The notes beneath the pieces are model-generated. The model saw only the letters and a list, made by a program, of their open reading frames with translations, was not told the origin of the DNA and ran no database searches. A program made the translations under genes and the position numbers. This document shows positions 54,064-62,930 of a stretch of 64,000 nt of DNA, one piece after another. This DNA is from CAZIVO01 sp964542765 (GTDB lineage: Bacteria; Planctomycetota; UBA1135; UBA2386), in assembly GCA_964542765.1 (NCBI GenBank), contig CAZIVO010000002.1, forward strand, positions 1 to 64,000. Reading direction: 5' to 3'. Position 1 is the stretch's first letter. Each line of letters starts with the position of its first letter.

Positions 54064-55710
54064 TTACTTGGCCTCGAATTGCGTTGAGCCTGCCGAGATC
54101 ACGCGCAGGATGTGAGTGTCGCTCGAGAGGATCGGACCACTGGTCAAGAGGATGTCAGCGAGCTTGCCTTGGTCGAGCGAGCCAACTTGCTTGCTGAGCC
54201 CCAAGATCTTCGCGGGCGTCAGGGTGATCGCGGCGACCGCGGCGTCGGGGCTCATGCCGAAACCAACGGCATAGGCGGCCAGCAATGTCAGATGTCGCGA
54301 GGAACTTGCAGAACCCGAGCCGATCGCGACAGCGATCCCAGCCTTCGATAGTTCTGCGGCGAGGCGCGGATCCTTCCGTCGCAACGAGGAGGGGCCAGGC
54401 TCGGGGAGGAGGTCGGTCAATACGACAGGAGTCCCCGACTCGGCGATCTCTTCGATCATTCCGGAGCCTGTCAGCAGGGATTCGAGGATGAGCTTGGGGA
54501 GCTTGGCTTCTCGCGCCATCCGCAAGACGGCTCGAATCTCATCGGCCCGTTGAGCCTTCACCCGCAGGGGCAGGTCGCCCTTGCGGACCTTCAGGAGCGC
54601 TTCCTTGACGGGGTCCTCGCGAAATGCTCCAGGGTGCTTGGGCCTTTTTGGAGCCTGCTCGCCTGGTTTCGTGGCCGCGGCCTTCTGCCCCTGGGCGCTG
54701 CCGGGGGCTTTTGGCTTTTCGCCGGATTGGGGNNNNNNNNNNNNNNNNNNNNNNNNNNNNNNNNNNNNNNNNNNNNNNNNNNNNNNNNNNNNNNNNNNNN
54801 NNNNNNNNNNNNNNNNNNNNNNNNNNNNNNNNTCTTCGCCGGGCTTGGGTGGGGTCGGTCGTTCACCCGGCCGACCTCCTCGCGATCCACGGCCGCGTCC
54901 GAAGCGCTGGCGTGGATCTTGTGCATTGTCCTGTGCCGGTGGTGTGGCCGGTTTCGGGGTCGCTGGCTGGGCTTTCGGACTGCCGCCCTTTTTCTTGCGG
55001 TGGTAGTCGAGATACTCGGCGAACTTCTTCTTGTACTCGGTGAGTTTTTTGGCGTGGTCCGTCTTCGATTTCTCGTAGGCGTCCAGGCTTGTGAATGGCT
55101 TGCCGATGGCCCGCAGCGCTTTTTGTCGTATCAGTGCATGAGTGGCGGCGCTGCTCGTGGCGACGTTCATCTGGAGCGCAGCAGTCTCTCGCTGGCCGGC
55201 GAGCACTCCGAAGTGGTCACCCATGGGGCGGATGGCGGTCCCCTGACCACCCCAGGTTCCACTGGCGTTGTTTCCCACGTAGGCGGTGGTTACTCCGCTC
55301 TCGATCACCGAGCGGGAGTTGTGGTCATAACGGTCCAGTCCGTCGAGGATCCGGGTCGCCGCATCGGCTGAACCGGAGAAGGTAGCAGCATCGGCATATG
55401 CGGTGCTCAGAGCATCGACCAAGCCTGGGTAGGCATGGGCTTGGGAGTAGTCCAGCAACTCGGCGTTTTCAGGAACCTTGATCTCATCGGCGGGGCCGAC
55501 CGCCACGATCCGGCTGCCGCGGATCAAGATGATGCCGTTGCTGATTTCAGGGGCAGAAACCGGATGCAGGGTCCCGACCTTGATGGCGACTGTTTTGCGG
55601 GACCGGCCTGTGCCAAAACGCTGAGCAGTCAGCGCAGCGTCGATACAGGAGAGGATCAGCGGGATGAGGATGAGGCCTGCGAGGCCTCTTGGGATGGGGA
55701 GTCGGAGCAT
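54064..55710 (-). CDS. Exported amidohydrolase-like protein H without HxH, interrupted by an assembly gap
   Basis: ATG 55710 begins a signal-like segment MLRLPIPRGLAGLILIPLIL..ALTAQ; open frame upstream to 56007 lacks homology. The site block is AYPGLVDALSTAYADA at 93-108, with Leu101 and Thr103 replacing the metal-binding histidines. A Lys-rich coiled helix (KTDHAKKLTEYKKKFAEYL) and a Pro/Gly/Arg-rich repeat region follow, containing the 100-base N run. The distal GSLDQGKLADILLTSGPILSS is the composite domain. The reading frame agrees on both sides of the gap, but the true missing length is unknown. It is the first gene of the minus-strand amidohydrolase run. Confidence 0.8.
   Translation of the reverse strand: MLRLPIPRGLAGLILIPLILSCIDAALTAQRFGTGRSRKTVAIKVGTLHPVSAPEISNGIILIRGSRIVAVGPADEIKVPENAELLDYSQAHAYPGLVDALSTAYADAATFSGSADAATRILDGLDRYDHNSRSVIESGVTTAYVGNNASGTWGGQGTAIRPMGDHFGVLAGQRETAALQMNVATSSAATHALIRQKALRAIGKPFTSLDAYEKSKTDHAKKLTEYKKKFAEYLDYHRKKKGGSPKAQPATPKPATPPAQDNAQDPRQRFGRGRGSRGGRPGERPTPPKPGEXXXXXXXXXXXXXXXXXXXXXXXXXXXXXXXXXXPQSGEKPKAPGSAQGQKAAATKPGEQAPKRPKHPGAFREDPVKEALLKVRKGDLPLRVKAQRADEIRAVLRMAREAKLPKLILESLLTGSGMIEEIAESGTPVVLTDLLPEPGPSSLRRKDPRLAAELSKAGIAVAIGSGSASSSRHLTLLAAYAVGFGMSPDAAVAAITLTPAKILGLSKQVGSLDQGKLADILLTSGPILSSDTHILRVISAGSTQFEAK
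54733..54832. other. Assembly gap of 100 N
   Basis: A run of exactly 100 unknown bases, the usual size for a scaffold gap of unspecified length, lies inside a GC-rich repeat-coding stretch of the amidohydrolase-like gene H. The repeats on both sides (PKPGE- and SGEKP-type) explain why assembly broke here. Confidence 0.98.
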
Positions 55711-56009
55711 GGCGACCGAGGGGGGTGGGGAGGTCAGGGTCAGTCTGGGCGAGGTAGACCCCTTTTCTACGGGGCGTGGCGGGGTTCGCGCCAAGGTTTT
55801 CCTTGGTTTGGTCACCCAGGTTCGGTGGTGTGGGGTTTTGGGTGATTCTGGCACTCCGGCTCCTGGGCCCCAGGGCGTCGTTTGAACCCCTGGAGCCTCA
55901 CTCCGCAGGAATCGGAGAGCCCTGTTGCGGCGGTGGATTCTTGTCACCCGTATAGCCTTTCGGGATACGCTTGAGTGGGCCTCCTTCATCTCCGCCGAGG
56001 TCGCCATCC
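55711..56009. promoter_or_regulatory. Divergent intergenic region with a weak promoter candidate
   Basis: The 299 bases between the amidohydrolase run and the TolB-like gene must hold both promoters. On the plus strand TTGTCA (55941-55946), 17 bases, then GATACG (55964-55969) is a possible sigma-70-like pair, 40 bases before ATG 56010; the -10 match is poor. A short minus-strand frame here was not accepted as a gene. Confidence 0.25.
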
Positions 56010-57344
56010 ATGAGATATCTGCCCGCTTGCCATCTCCTTGCCTTGGTTCTGGTTTCTTCGATCAGCGCCCAGAGGGATATCGTCATGATCACGACGAAGG
56101 CCGAGATCCATCAGGACGCGCTGATCAGCCCCGATGGCACCAAGATTGCCTTTCGTGGCCCGAGCAAGATTTCCGTCGTGAGCTATACGGGTGGGAAGGA
56201 GAGCAGCCTGGTGAGCGGGCTGAATCTCGGTGACTTCCTGTGGTCGCCGAACAGTTCGGGGATTTATTTCATTGAGAATGATCAGGTGCGGTTCGTCGCC
56301 AAGAATGGTGGCAACCCCAAGGTGATCGCCAAGTTGCCCGGACAGCAGCACCGCCTGTGGGATGTCGACTCGAAAGATGGCTTCTTGTTCGGTACGCGTT
56401 TTGACTCGAGCAACCGCACCTACAAGATCTTCGAGCTTGCCACGGATGGTCGCTCTGCGCCCAAGGACCTTGTCTCGAGTGCTTTTCTCATGGATGAGGT
56501 GGACCTGGACCCGGGCGGGACACGCCTCTTGTTCCGCCGCTATAGCCCACAACCCTTCCAGCCGCGCGAATATCTGCATGTCGATCGCGGGGGCAAGAAG
56601 GAGGTCTCTCTGACCGGCAAGCCGATCGGCGGACAGATCCAGCATGGCCGCTGGGTCGACAGTGGAAAGAGCATCGTCTTCTCCATGCTTTCTTCGGTCT
56701 CCAGTACGTGGCAGCTTGCTCGCATTGGACCTGTGGGCACGAAGATTCGCATGCTGACCGAGGGTTTCATGCACCGGTTCAGCGCGGTCAGTGGCGACCT
56801 CAAGTGGGTGGTGATGCAGGCGACCGATGGCAAGCAATTGACCGCGGCCATCGTCCCGGTCGATGGCGGCGGCGTGATCATGCTCGGCACCGATGGTTTG
56901 ACCTACCAGTTCCAGGGACCACCGAGTATCGACAAGGCTGGCCATCATGTGGCATTTGCGGCGAAGGTTAGTGGGAAGTCGAACTTTCCGCAGATCTTCA
57001 CGGCTCAACTCGATCGCGAGATCCGGATCTCACCCCGGGCCGAGATTGGCAAACCATTTGGTTTGGAGATGCCCCTTCCTGCATCTCAAATTGGCGGGGT
57101 ATTCCTGAGCAATGCGGTCGGTACGAAGGCCTTGACCGTGCCCGGCCATCTCTACGGGATCGTACTCAACCCCGCTCTGATCCTTGTTGTCAAGGCGGGC
57201 AGGAGCAGTACCGGCAAGCTATCGGTGACGTTGCCAGTCCCCAATAACCCTTGGCTGGTGGGTCAGAACGTCTATTTCCAGGGCCTTCGCACGACCGGCA
57301 GTACCGGTGATTTCACGCGCTACATCGAGGTGCGGTTCTACTGA
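56010..57344 (+). CDS. Secreted TolB/PD40-like beta-propeller with C-terminal accessory domain, 444 aa
   Basis: The signal is MRYLPACHLLALVLVSSISAQ. PD40-type WD40-like strands are visible: DALISPDGTKIAFRGPSK near 36, FLWSPNSSGIYFIENDQ near 75 and others, typical of TolB-like propellers used for binding rather than catalysis. The C-terminal 110 residues (ALTVPGHLYGIVLNPALILV, GKLSVTLPVPNNPWLVGQNVYF) carry the same accessory domain type found in the Kelch and SMP-30 proteins of this window. It is divergent from the amidohydrolase-like run and ends overlapping a convergent methyltransferase by 7 bases. Confidence 0.82.
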   Translation: MRYLPACHLLALVLVSSISAQRDIVMITTKAEIHQDALISPDGTKIAFRGPSKISVVSYTGGKESSLVSGLNLGDFLWSPNSSGIYFIENDQVRFVAKNGGNPKVIAKLPGQQHRLWDVDSKDGFLFGTRFDSSNRTYKIFELATDGRSAPKDLVSSAFLMDEVDLDPGGTRLLFRRYSPQPFQPREYLHVDRGGKKEVSLTGKPIGGQIQHGRWVDSGKSIVFSMLSSVSSTWQLARIGPVGTKIRMLTEGFMHRFSAVSGDLKWVVMQATDGKQLTAAIVPVDGGGVIMLGTDGLTYQFQGPPSIDKAGHHVAFAAKVSGKSNFPQIFTAQLDREIRISPRAEIGKPFGLEMPLPASQIGGVFLSNAVGTKALTVPGHLYGIVLNPALILVVKAGRSSTGKLSVTLPVPNNPWLVGQNVYFQGLRTTGSTGDFTRYIEVRFY

Positions 57345-57991
57345 TCTGCGGCCTTCTTTGCCTCACCGCGACTGCCGATCCACAAGTAGTACCGCCATAG
57401 CCCCAGGAATCCTCGTCGGCTTGTATCCGAGCCTTCGGTGAAGAGTCGGCGGAGTGTCTTGCGGCGCGCTGGACCGAGGGTGACGGGGTAGGACTCGATG
57501 AGCCGGTGCACCGGCGCAAGGCAGGAATCCAGGAAGTCGACCACCGCGATCCGGCCGCCTGGCCGGAGGTCTTGCAGGGCGCGTTCCAGAACGTGCTCGA
57601 AGTTTTCGATCATGGACAGTGAGTAGGAAAAGACGATGGCATCGAAAGGGCCCTCGACAACACCTGACATGCCATATTCACCCTCGACCAGATCCACGTT
57701 GGCGTGTCCGCGCATCCGTTTTCGAGCGCGCTGCAACATCGCGGGCGCACAGTCGAGCCCGACCACCTCACCTCGAGGGCCTACTTTTCGGCACAGGGGG
57801 GGGAGGTTGCGGCCGGTCCCGCAGCCGACTTCGAGAATGCGATCGCCGGGGTTCAATGCGAATTCTTCGATCACGCGACGACGGCCCAGCAGCGTCATCC
57901 ATCGCGTGGCATCGTAGATCGCTCCATGGCGGGAATACATCCGCTGCATGGAGCGGGCGTGGTCGGATGGTCGTTCTCGGGCAGTCGGCAA
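57338..57991 (-). CDS. BtaB-like class I SAM methyltransferase, up to 217 aa
   Basis: SAM motif I is RILEVGCGTGRNLPPL near residue 52, followed by VVGLDCAPAMLQRARKRM. The N-terminal MQRMYSRHGAIYDATRWMTLLGRRRVIEE and the middle IVFSYSLSMIENFEHVLERAL followed by GGRIAVVDF are close in pattern to BtaB, which adds three methyl groups to the homoserine head group of betaine lipids. No BtaA partner is in the window, so the substrate could be another head group. The start is TTG 57991 or ATG 57949; the second is nearer the conserved start. It is divergent from a PmtA-like gene. Confidence 0.8.
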   Translation of the reverse strand: MPTARERPSDHARSMQRMYSRHGAIYDATRWMTLLGRRRVIEEFALNPGDRILEVGCGTGRNLPPLCRKVGPRGEVVGLDCAPAMLQRARKRMRGHANVDLVEGEYGMSGVVEGPFDAIVFSYSLSMIENFEHVLERALQDLRPGGRIAVVDFLDSCLAPVHRLIESYPVTLGPARRKTLRRLFTEGSDTSRRGFLGLWRYYLWIGSRGEAKKAADQ

Positions 57992-58110
57992 GGTATGGTG
58001 GTTCCGATGCTAGTCGATGCAGCAGTCCCGTGCTCGATCTCTGTCAAGCGCCCATCAGCGGTGGCGGGTTCGCCTATTCTCGACGGCACCGTGTTATCGC
58101 GGGGGTGCTC

Positions 58111-58704
58111 GTGACCCGGCAGCCCATCCGTGACTCTCTGCATTTTCTCAGCGGCTTGGTCCGCCACCCCAAAAAAGTTGGTGCCGTGCTGCCGAGTTCT
58201 CGCTATCTGGCCGAGGCCATGGTCGAGGGATTGGATCTGCATGCCGGCGATACGATCGTCGAGTATGGTCCGGGCACCGGGCCGATGACTCGTGTGATCG
58301 CCGAGAAGATCGGCAATGGTATGCGCTATCTCGGGATCGAGCGGGACCCCGAGTTTCACAGCCTCCTGACTCGGCGGTTTCCGCAACTTGATTTCCATCT
58401 CGGCTCGGCGGAGCAGATTGGCAAGATCTTGAAGGAGCGCGGATTCTGCGCCCCGAAGGTCATCATTTCGGGGCTGCCCTTCGCTAGCTTTTCGGCAACC
58501 GTGCAGCAACGACTCGCCAAGAGGACCCGGGAAGCTTTGGCTCCACAAGGCCAGTTCAGGACCTTTCAATACGTGCACGCGTATGGTTTGCCGAGTGCCC
58601 GACGCTTTCGGGCGATGATGAACAGGCAGTTCGGGCGCTTCGAGTGCTCGGCACCGGTCTACCGGAATGTGCCGCCGGCTTTCGTGTTGATCTATTGTTC
58701 CTGA
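58111..58704 (+). CDS. PmtA/rRNA adenine dimethylase-like phospholipid methyltransferase, 197 aa
   Basis: The sequence FLSGLVRHPKKVGAVLPSSRYLAEAM and TIVEYGPGTGPMTRVIAEKI are the start and SAM loop of the phospholipid N-methyltransferase group, followed by VIISGLPFASFSATVQQRL. The family methylates phosphatidylethanolamine at the membrane. The start is probably GTG 58111 (GTG 58105 is equally possible). A lipid substrate fits the divergent BtaB-like neighbour, suggesting polar lipid remodelling. The regulatory site is not discernible. Confidence 0.82.
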   Translation: MTRQPIRDSLHFLSGLVRHPKKVGAVLPSSRYLAEAMVEGLDLHAGDTIVEYGPGTGPMTRVIAEKIGNGMRYLGIERDPEFHSLLTRRFPQLDFHLGSAEQIGKILKERGFCAPKVIISGLPFASFSATVQQRLAKRTREALAPQGQFRTFQYVHAYGLPSARRFRAMMNRQFGRFECSAPVYRNVPPAFVLIYCS

Positions 58705-58739
58705 AAGAAGTCGCGGTGGGGTTGGCGTCCGGAACAGGC

Positions 58740-59027
58740 TCAGATCAAGGGGCGAGTTCGTTCGGCGAGTTCAGCCTCAAGCGCGCTGATCTTTCGCTCG
58801 GAACGCTCGATGCGATCTTTCAGGACGCGCTGCTGGTCGGCCACCCGTTGAGCGCGGTATGCGGCGAAGAGGCCAATCCAGATGAGGCCGATCCCGAGCG
58901 TCAAGAGATTGACCTCGGGGGTGTCCCAGGTCGGCAGTATCGAGGAGGCGACGGGATCGAGTAGCAGTGAGAGGAGGACCAGCACTCCCATCATGATGTG
59001 AAAGGGTCGTTCGCCGAGAGTGATCAT
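58740..59027 (-). CDS. Small membrane protein with coiled-coil tail, 95 aa
   Basis: Two hydrophobic stretches (MMGVLVLLSLLLDPVA and LLTLGIGLIWIGLFAAY) are followed by a basic and heptad-rich tail (RVADQQRVLKDRIERSERKI, ALEAELAERT), probably a short coiled coil in the cytoplasm. No family is recognised. It is transcribed divergently from leuS, 106 bases away. Confidence 0.65.
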   Translation of the reverse strand: MITLGERPFHIMMGVLVLLSLLLDPVASSILPTWDTPEVNLLTLGIGLIWIGLFAAYRAQRVADQQRVLKDRIERSERKISALEAELAERTRPLI

Positions 59028-59133
59028 GCTGACACTATATGCCAGGATTCGGCTGGACCCTCTTGCTGTTCCGGCGGCATACTCTCGGCCCTTTGTCCGG
59101 CCGGTAACGGGCTGGAGCAGTGGCCATAGAGCG

Positions 59134-61746
59134 ATGGGGAAACAGAACTACGATCCAGCCGAGATAGAGCCCCGGTGGCAAGAGCGCTGGGAGGAGACCA
59201 AGGCTTTCCGGGTTCCGGATCTTGGTGACCCGGACTTCGATGCGAGTCGGCCGAAGTTCTACGTGCTCGACATGTTTCCTTACCCGTCCGGTGCTGGCCT
59301 CCATGTCGGGCATCCCGAGGGTTATACCGCGACCGATATCGTCGCACGCTTCAAGCGTATGAAGGGTTTCAATGTCCTTCATCCCATGGGCTGGGATGCA
59401 TTCGGACTGCCTGCAGAACAGCATGCGATCAACACCGGCACCCATCCACGCGAAACGACCTACAGCAACATCGCGGTGTTCCGCCGACAACTCAAGCGGC
59501 TCGGCTTCAGCTACGACTGGGACAGGGAGCTCGCCACGACCGACCTCGAATATGTTCGCTGGACTCAATGGATCTTCGCTCGGCTTTTCGAGAAGGGCCT
59601 GGCGTACGAGTCGGAAGCGCCGGTCTGGTGGTGTGAGGAACTGGGCACCGTGCTCGCCAACGAGGAAGTCATCGACGGCAGGAGCGAGCGTGGTGACCAC
59701 CCGTGTGAGCGGCGACCTCTCAAGCAGTGGATGCTGAGGATCACGGCTTACGCGGAGCGGTTGCTCGATGATCTTTCCGATCTGGATTGGCCAGAGTCCA
59801 TCAAGACGATGCAGCGCGAATGGATCGGTCGCAGCGAAGGGGCAGCGTTGGACTTTGCTGTGGCTGGTGGTTCGGACGAGAAGATCCGGGTGTTCACCAC
59901 CCGTCCGGACACGCTTTTCGGCGCATCCTTCATGGTCTTGTCACCCGAGCATCCGCTGGTGTCCTCGATCACGACAGATGATCAGGCCGAGGAGGTGTCC
60001 GCTTATCAGAATCAGGCAGCCAGGAAGAGTGAACTCGACCGAACTGATCTCGCCAAGGAAACGACGGGTGTCTTCACGGGTGCCCATGCGCTCAACCCGC
60101 TGTATGCCGAAGATGATCCGCGGGCCAGCCTGCCGATCTGGATCGCCGACTATGTCATCATGGGTTATGGCACCGGCGCCATCATGGCGGTGCCGGCGGG
60201 CGATGAACGAGACTTCAAGTTCACGCAGGTTTACGGGCTTCCGGTTCCGCCGATCTTTGCGCCGGACACGGGAGATTCGCAGGCCGATGAAGAAGTCGAG
60301 CAAGGCCGACGATGCTGGACCGAACCGGCCAGATATATCAATTCCAGCAATGAAGAAGGGCTCGATCTTTCCGAGCTTTCGATGCCCGAAGCCAAGGGCA
60401 CTGTCATCAATTGGCTCGAAGAGAGGGGCCTGGGCAAGGCCGAAATTACTTACCGCCTGCGCGATTGGCTGTTTTCGCGGCAGCGTTACTGGGGCGAGCC
60501 CTTTCCGATCGTCCATCACGAAGATGGCACCGTCGAACTGGTTCCCGACGACCAGCTTCCGGTGGCACTTCCCGAGATGGAGGATTTCAAGCCGACGGGA
60601 ACGCCGGAGCCACCACTGTCCAGGATGGAAGAATGGGTGAAGACGGTTGATTCGCAGGGCCGCCCGGTGCGGCGCGAGACCAATGCGATGCCGCAATGGG
60701 CGGGGTCATGCTGGTATTACCTGCGGTTCATCGACCCACAGAACTCGAATCGGTTTTGCGGGGAGGAAGCCGAGAAATACTGGATGCCGGTCGATCTGTA
60801 TGTCGGCGGTGCCGAGCATGCGGTCCTGCATCTTCTCTATGCCAGATTTTGGCACAAGGTTCTGTTCGACCTGGGGTTTGTCTCGACCAAGGAACCGTTC
60901 GAAAAGCTCTTCAACCAGGGAATGATCCAGAGTTACGCCTATCGCGACCAGCGTGGGGCAATCATTCCGGCAGCATTGGTCGAGGAGGATGGGGACGTCT
61001 ATCGGCACAAGGAAACGGGGGAGGCCCTGAAGCAGGATGTGGCCAAGATGTCCAAGGCGCTGGGCAACGTGGTCAATCCCGATGAAGTCGTCGAACAGTA
61101 CGGCGCCGATAGCCTGCGCTTGTACGAGATGTACATGGGCCCGCTCGAAGCTTCCGCTCCCTGGAATCCCAAGGACGTTCCCGGGGTGCATCGCTTTCTG
61201 CATCGGTCCTGGCGACTCATCGTGCCCGAGTATGAGTCCGACGGTCGAGTGCACGCGTATCTTCTGCAGGATGGTGATACCGATGATGCGCTCGAGCGCA
61301 GCCTGCATCGCGCCATCGACAAGGTGGGGGGCGACATTGAGAAGATGGCGTTCAACACTGCGATCGCGGCATTGATGATCTTCGTGAACGAAGCGACCAA
61401 GGCGAAGGACCGTTTGAGCAGTAGCCAGGCCCTTCGCTTCCTTCAGATTCTTGCGCCCTTCGCTCCGCACATTTCCTGGGAACTGTGGGATCGCCTTGGC
61501 ATGTCCGAGGACTTGCATCACGTATCCTGGCCCGAAGTGGACCCGGCCATGCTGGCCGAAGAGACGGTTCAGATGGCGGTACAGGTTCTGGGCAAGGTCA
61601 GAGGGCGAATCGAGGTTGCCGCCGGCGCTGAGGAGGCGGAAGTTCTTGCGGCAGCGCGAGAGGCCGTTGCGTCATACCTCGCCGGCAAGGAGATCATCAA
61701 GGAGATCGTCGTGCCGAATCGTCTGGTGAATTTCGTCGCCAAGTGA
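59134..61746 (+). CDS. leuS: Leucyl-tRNA synthetase
   Basis: Class Ia synthetase charging tRNA-Leu. ATG 59134 starts MGKQNYDPAEIEPRWQERWE; in-frame upstream codons show no homology. The HIGH motif is PYPSGAGLHVGHPEGY and the adjacent block is NVLHPMGWDAFGLPAEQHAI. The CP1 editing domain includes VFTTRPDTLFGASFMVLSPE and YGTGAIMAVPAGDERDF (T-rich and D-containing editing site). The lysine motif is KMSKALGNVVNPDEVV, with Ala in place of the final Ser of KMSKS. The length of 870 aa is normal. It is the only informational gene in the window and a useful phylogenetic marker. Confidence 0.97.
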   Translation: MGKQNYDPAEIEPRWQERWEETKAFRVPDLGDPDFDASRPKFYVLDMFPYPSGAGLHVGHPEGYTATDIVARFKRMKGFNVLHPMGWDAFGLPAEQHAINTGTHPRETTYSNIAVFRRQLKRLGFSYDWDRELATTDLEYVRWTQWIFARLFEKGLAYESEAPVWWCEELGTVLANEEVIDGRSERGDHPCERRPLKQWMLRITAYAERLLDDLSDLDWPESIKTMQREWIGRSEGAALDFAVAGGSDEKIRVFTTRPDTLFGASFMVLSPEHPLVSSITTDDQAEEVSAYQNQAARKSELDRTDLAKETTGVFTGAHALNPLYAEDDPRASLPIWIADYVIMGYGTGAIMAVPAGDERDFKFTQVYGLPVPPIFAPDTGDSQADEEVEQGRRCWTEPARYINSSNEEGLDLSELSMPEAKGTVINWLEERGLGKAEITYRLRDWLFSRQRYWGEPFPIVHHEDGTVELVPDDQLPVALPEMEDFKPTGTPEPPLSRMEEWVKTVDSQGRPVRRETNAMPQWAGSCWYYLRFIDPQNSNRFCGEEAEKYWMPVDLYVGGAEHAVLHLLYARFWHKVLFDLGFVSTKEPFEKLFNQGMIQSYAYRDQRGAIIPAALVEEDGDVYRHKETGEALKQDVAKMSKALGNVVNPDEVVEQYGADSLRLYEMYMGPLEASAPWNPKDVPGVHRFLHRSWRLIVPEYESDGRVHAYLLQDGDTDDALERSLHRAIDKVGGDIEKMAFNTAIAALMIFVNEATKAKDRLSSSQALRFLQILAPFAPHISWELWDRLGMSEDLHHVSWPEVDPAMLAEETVQMAVQVLGKVRGRIEVAAGAEEAEVLAAAREAVASYLAGKEIIKEIVVPNRLVNFVAK

Positions 61747-61751
61747 CGGCA

Positions 61752-62930
61752 TCATTGCGCGGCTCGTGATTTTCTGGCTCTGCGCCAGTGTGGCACCAGG
61801 CAAGCCAGCGCGATCGCAGCTGCGAGGATCATCGGCCAGATCGGCATCGGGTCGCGATCTCCCTGGGAAGTTGAGGCGTCGAGTTCGGTCTGGCTGCCCA
61901 CGCCCGCTGTCACGGCAGAGGACGGCCGATCTTGCAGTGCGCGTAATCGGTCGCTCGGGTGTGAGGCGAGACTCGTCAGCGTGCGGGATCTTTCGTCACG
62001 GGTAGCATCAGGGAGAAGATTTCGCAGAGCCAGCATGGCCAGTTCCTCGGCATCGGTATCGCCAGATTTTGCAGTGGCGATGATCAGCGGCAGAGAGCTT
62101 GCCGAGCCCATTCGGATCAGGGAGTCGGTTGCGACCATGCGAATATCGCCCTGTGCGTACAGAAGACGTTCGAGCGTGTCACGCGCTCTGGGGTCGGTGG
62201 ACAGGCTGAGTTGTCGCGCTGCTTCCTCGCGGTGGAAGTCGCGTGCGGCGGTAGCGAGGAGGATCCAGCGGTCCAGTTTGGAGAGGGGGGGACTCTGGTC
62301 AGGTCGTGACTGCAGGTCGGCCAGGTAGATGAGGGCAGCTGGAAGGGTGAGGCCGCCGGAGCTCTGGCCGATCACTTCGAGACGGGTGCCGGCTCTCGCG
62401 ATCTTGAGGGTCACCGATCCGCATTCGGCAGCACCGCCGGTCACCAGAAGGTGGGATGGATTTTGGTAGTCGGTGCCTGCGAGAAGGTTTCCCACGAGGG
62501 CCTGGAGGTCGAGCGTTACGGATGCGCCGCCGGCTTCGATGGGTAGCAGCCTGGCCAGTTCGTGCGCCCGGCCAGAAGATGCCCCCAGATTGGAGCCGAT
62601 CCAGGTTTCGCGTCCGGCGAAATCACACGTGGCCTGGATTTCACCACCGGAGGCGAATCTGATCCCGGCTTTCAGGTAGATGCCTTCGCCGAGTTCAATT
62701 TCGGGTTCCAGAATGCGCAGACCGTGAGCGGTGATCGCGATCGATATGGCATCGAAGGGATCGTGAGCTTTTGGCCATCCGGAGAGTTCGGGCAGAATGG
62801 TTTCGCGTATCCAGGTGAGGGCATGCGGACCATTTCGTTCGTGATCGCTGGCCAGATGAGCGGCCAGCGTGGGATCTTGTGCCGCGGCTTGACTCGCAAG
62901 GATCAGAAGTGCCAGCAAGCGGGCTTTCAT
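61752..62930 (-). CDS. Exported HEAT-like protein with C-terminal membrane anchor, 392 aa
   Basis: ATG 62930 begins a signal peptide MKARLLALLILASQAAAQ. The middle has beta-rich segments (YLKAGIRFASGGEIQATCDF) and then helical repeats with HEAT character (RMVATDSLIRMGSASSLPLI, AEELAMLALRNLLPDATRDE). A C-terminal hydrophobic helix (IWPMILAAAIALACLVPHW) followed by Arg/Lys predicts an anchor. The start overlaps the preceding gene's stop by 4 bases. Role unknown; the repeats suggest protein contacts at the membrane. Confidence 0.78.
   Translation of the reverse strand: MKARLLALLILASQAAAQDPTLAAHLASDHERNGPHALTWIRETILPELSGWPKAHDPFDAISIAITAHGLRILEPEIELGEGIYLKAGIRFASGGEIQATCDFAGRETWIGSNLGASSGRAHELARLLPIEAGGASVTLDLQALVGNLLAGTDYQNPSHLLVTGGAAECGSVTLKIARAGTRLEVIGQSSGGLTLPAALIYLADLQSRPDQSPPLSKLDRWILLATAARDFHREEAARQLSLSTDPRARDTLERLLYAQGDIRMVATDSLIRMGSASSLPLIIATAKSGDTDAEELAMLALRNLLPDATRDERSRTLTSLASHPSDRLRALQDRPSSAVTAGVGSQTELDASTSQGDRDPMPIWPMILAAAIALACLVPHWRRARKSRAAQ

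Noticed and set aside
55898..56011. A 37-residue minus-strand protein opposite the start of the TolB-like gene
   Set aside because: No ribosome site, no recognised family, and it lies across a divergent promoter region.
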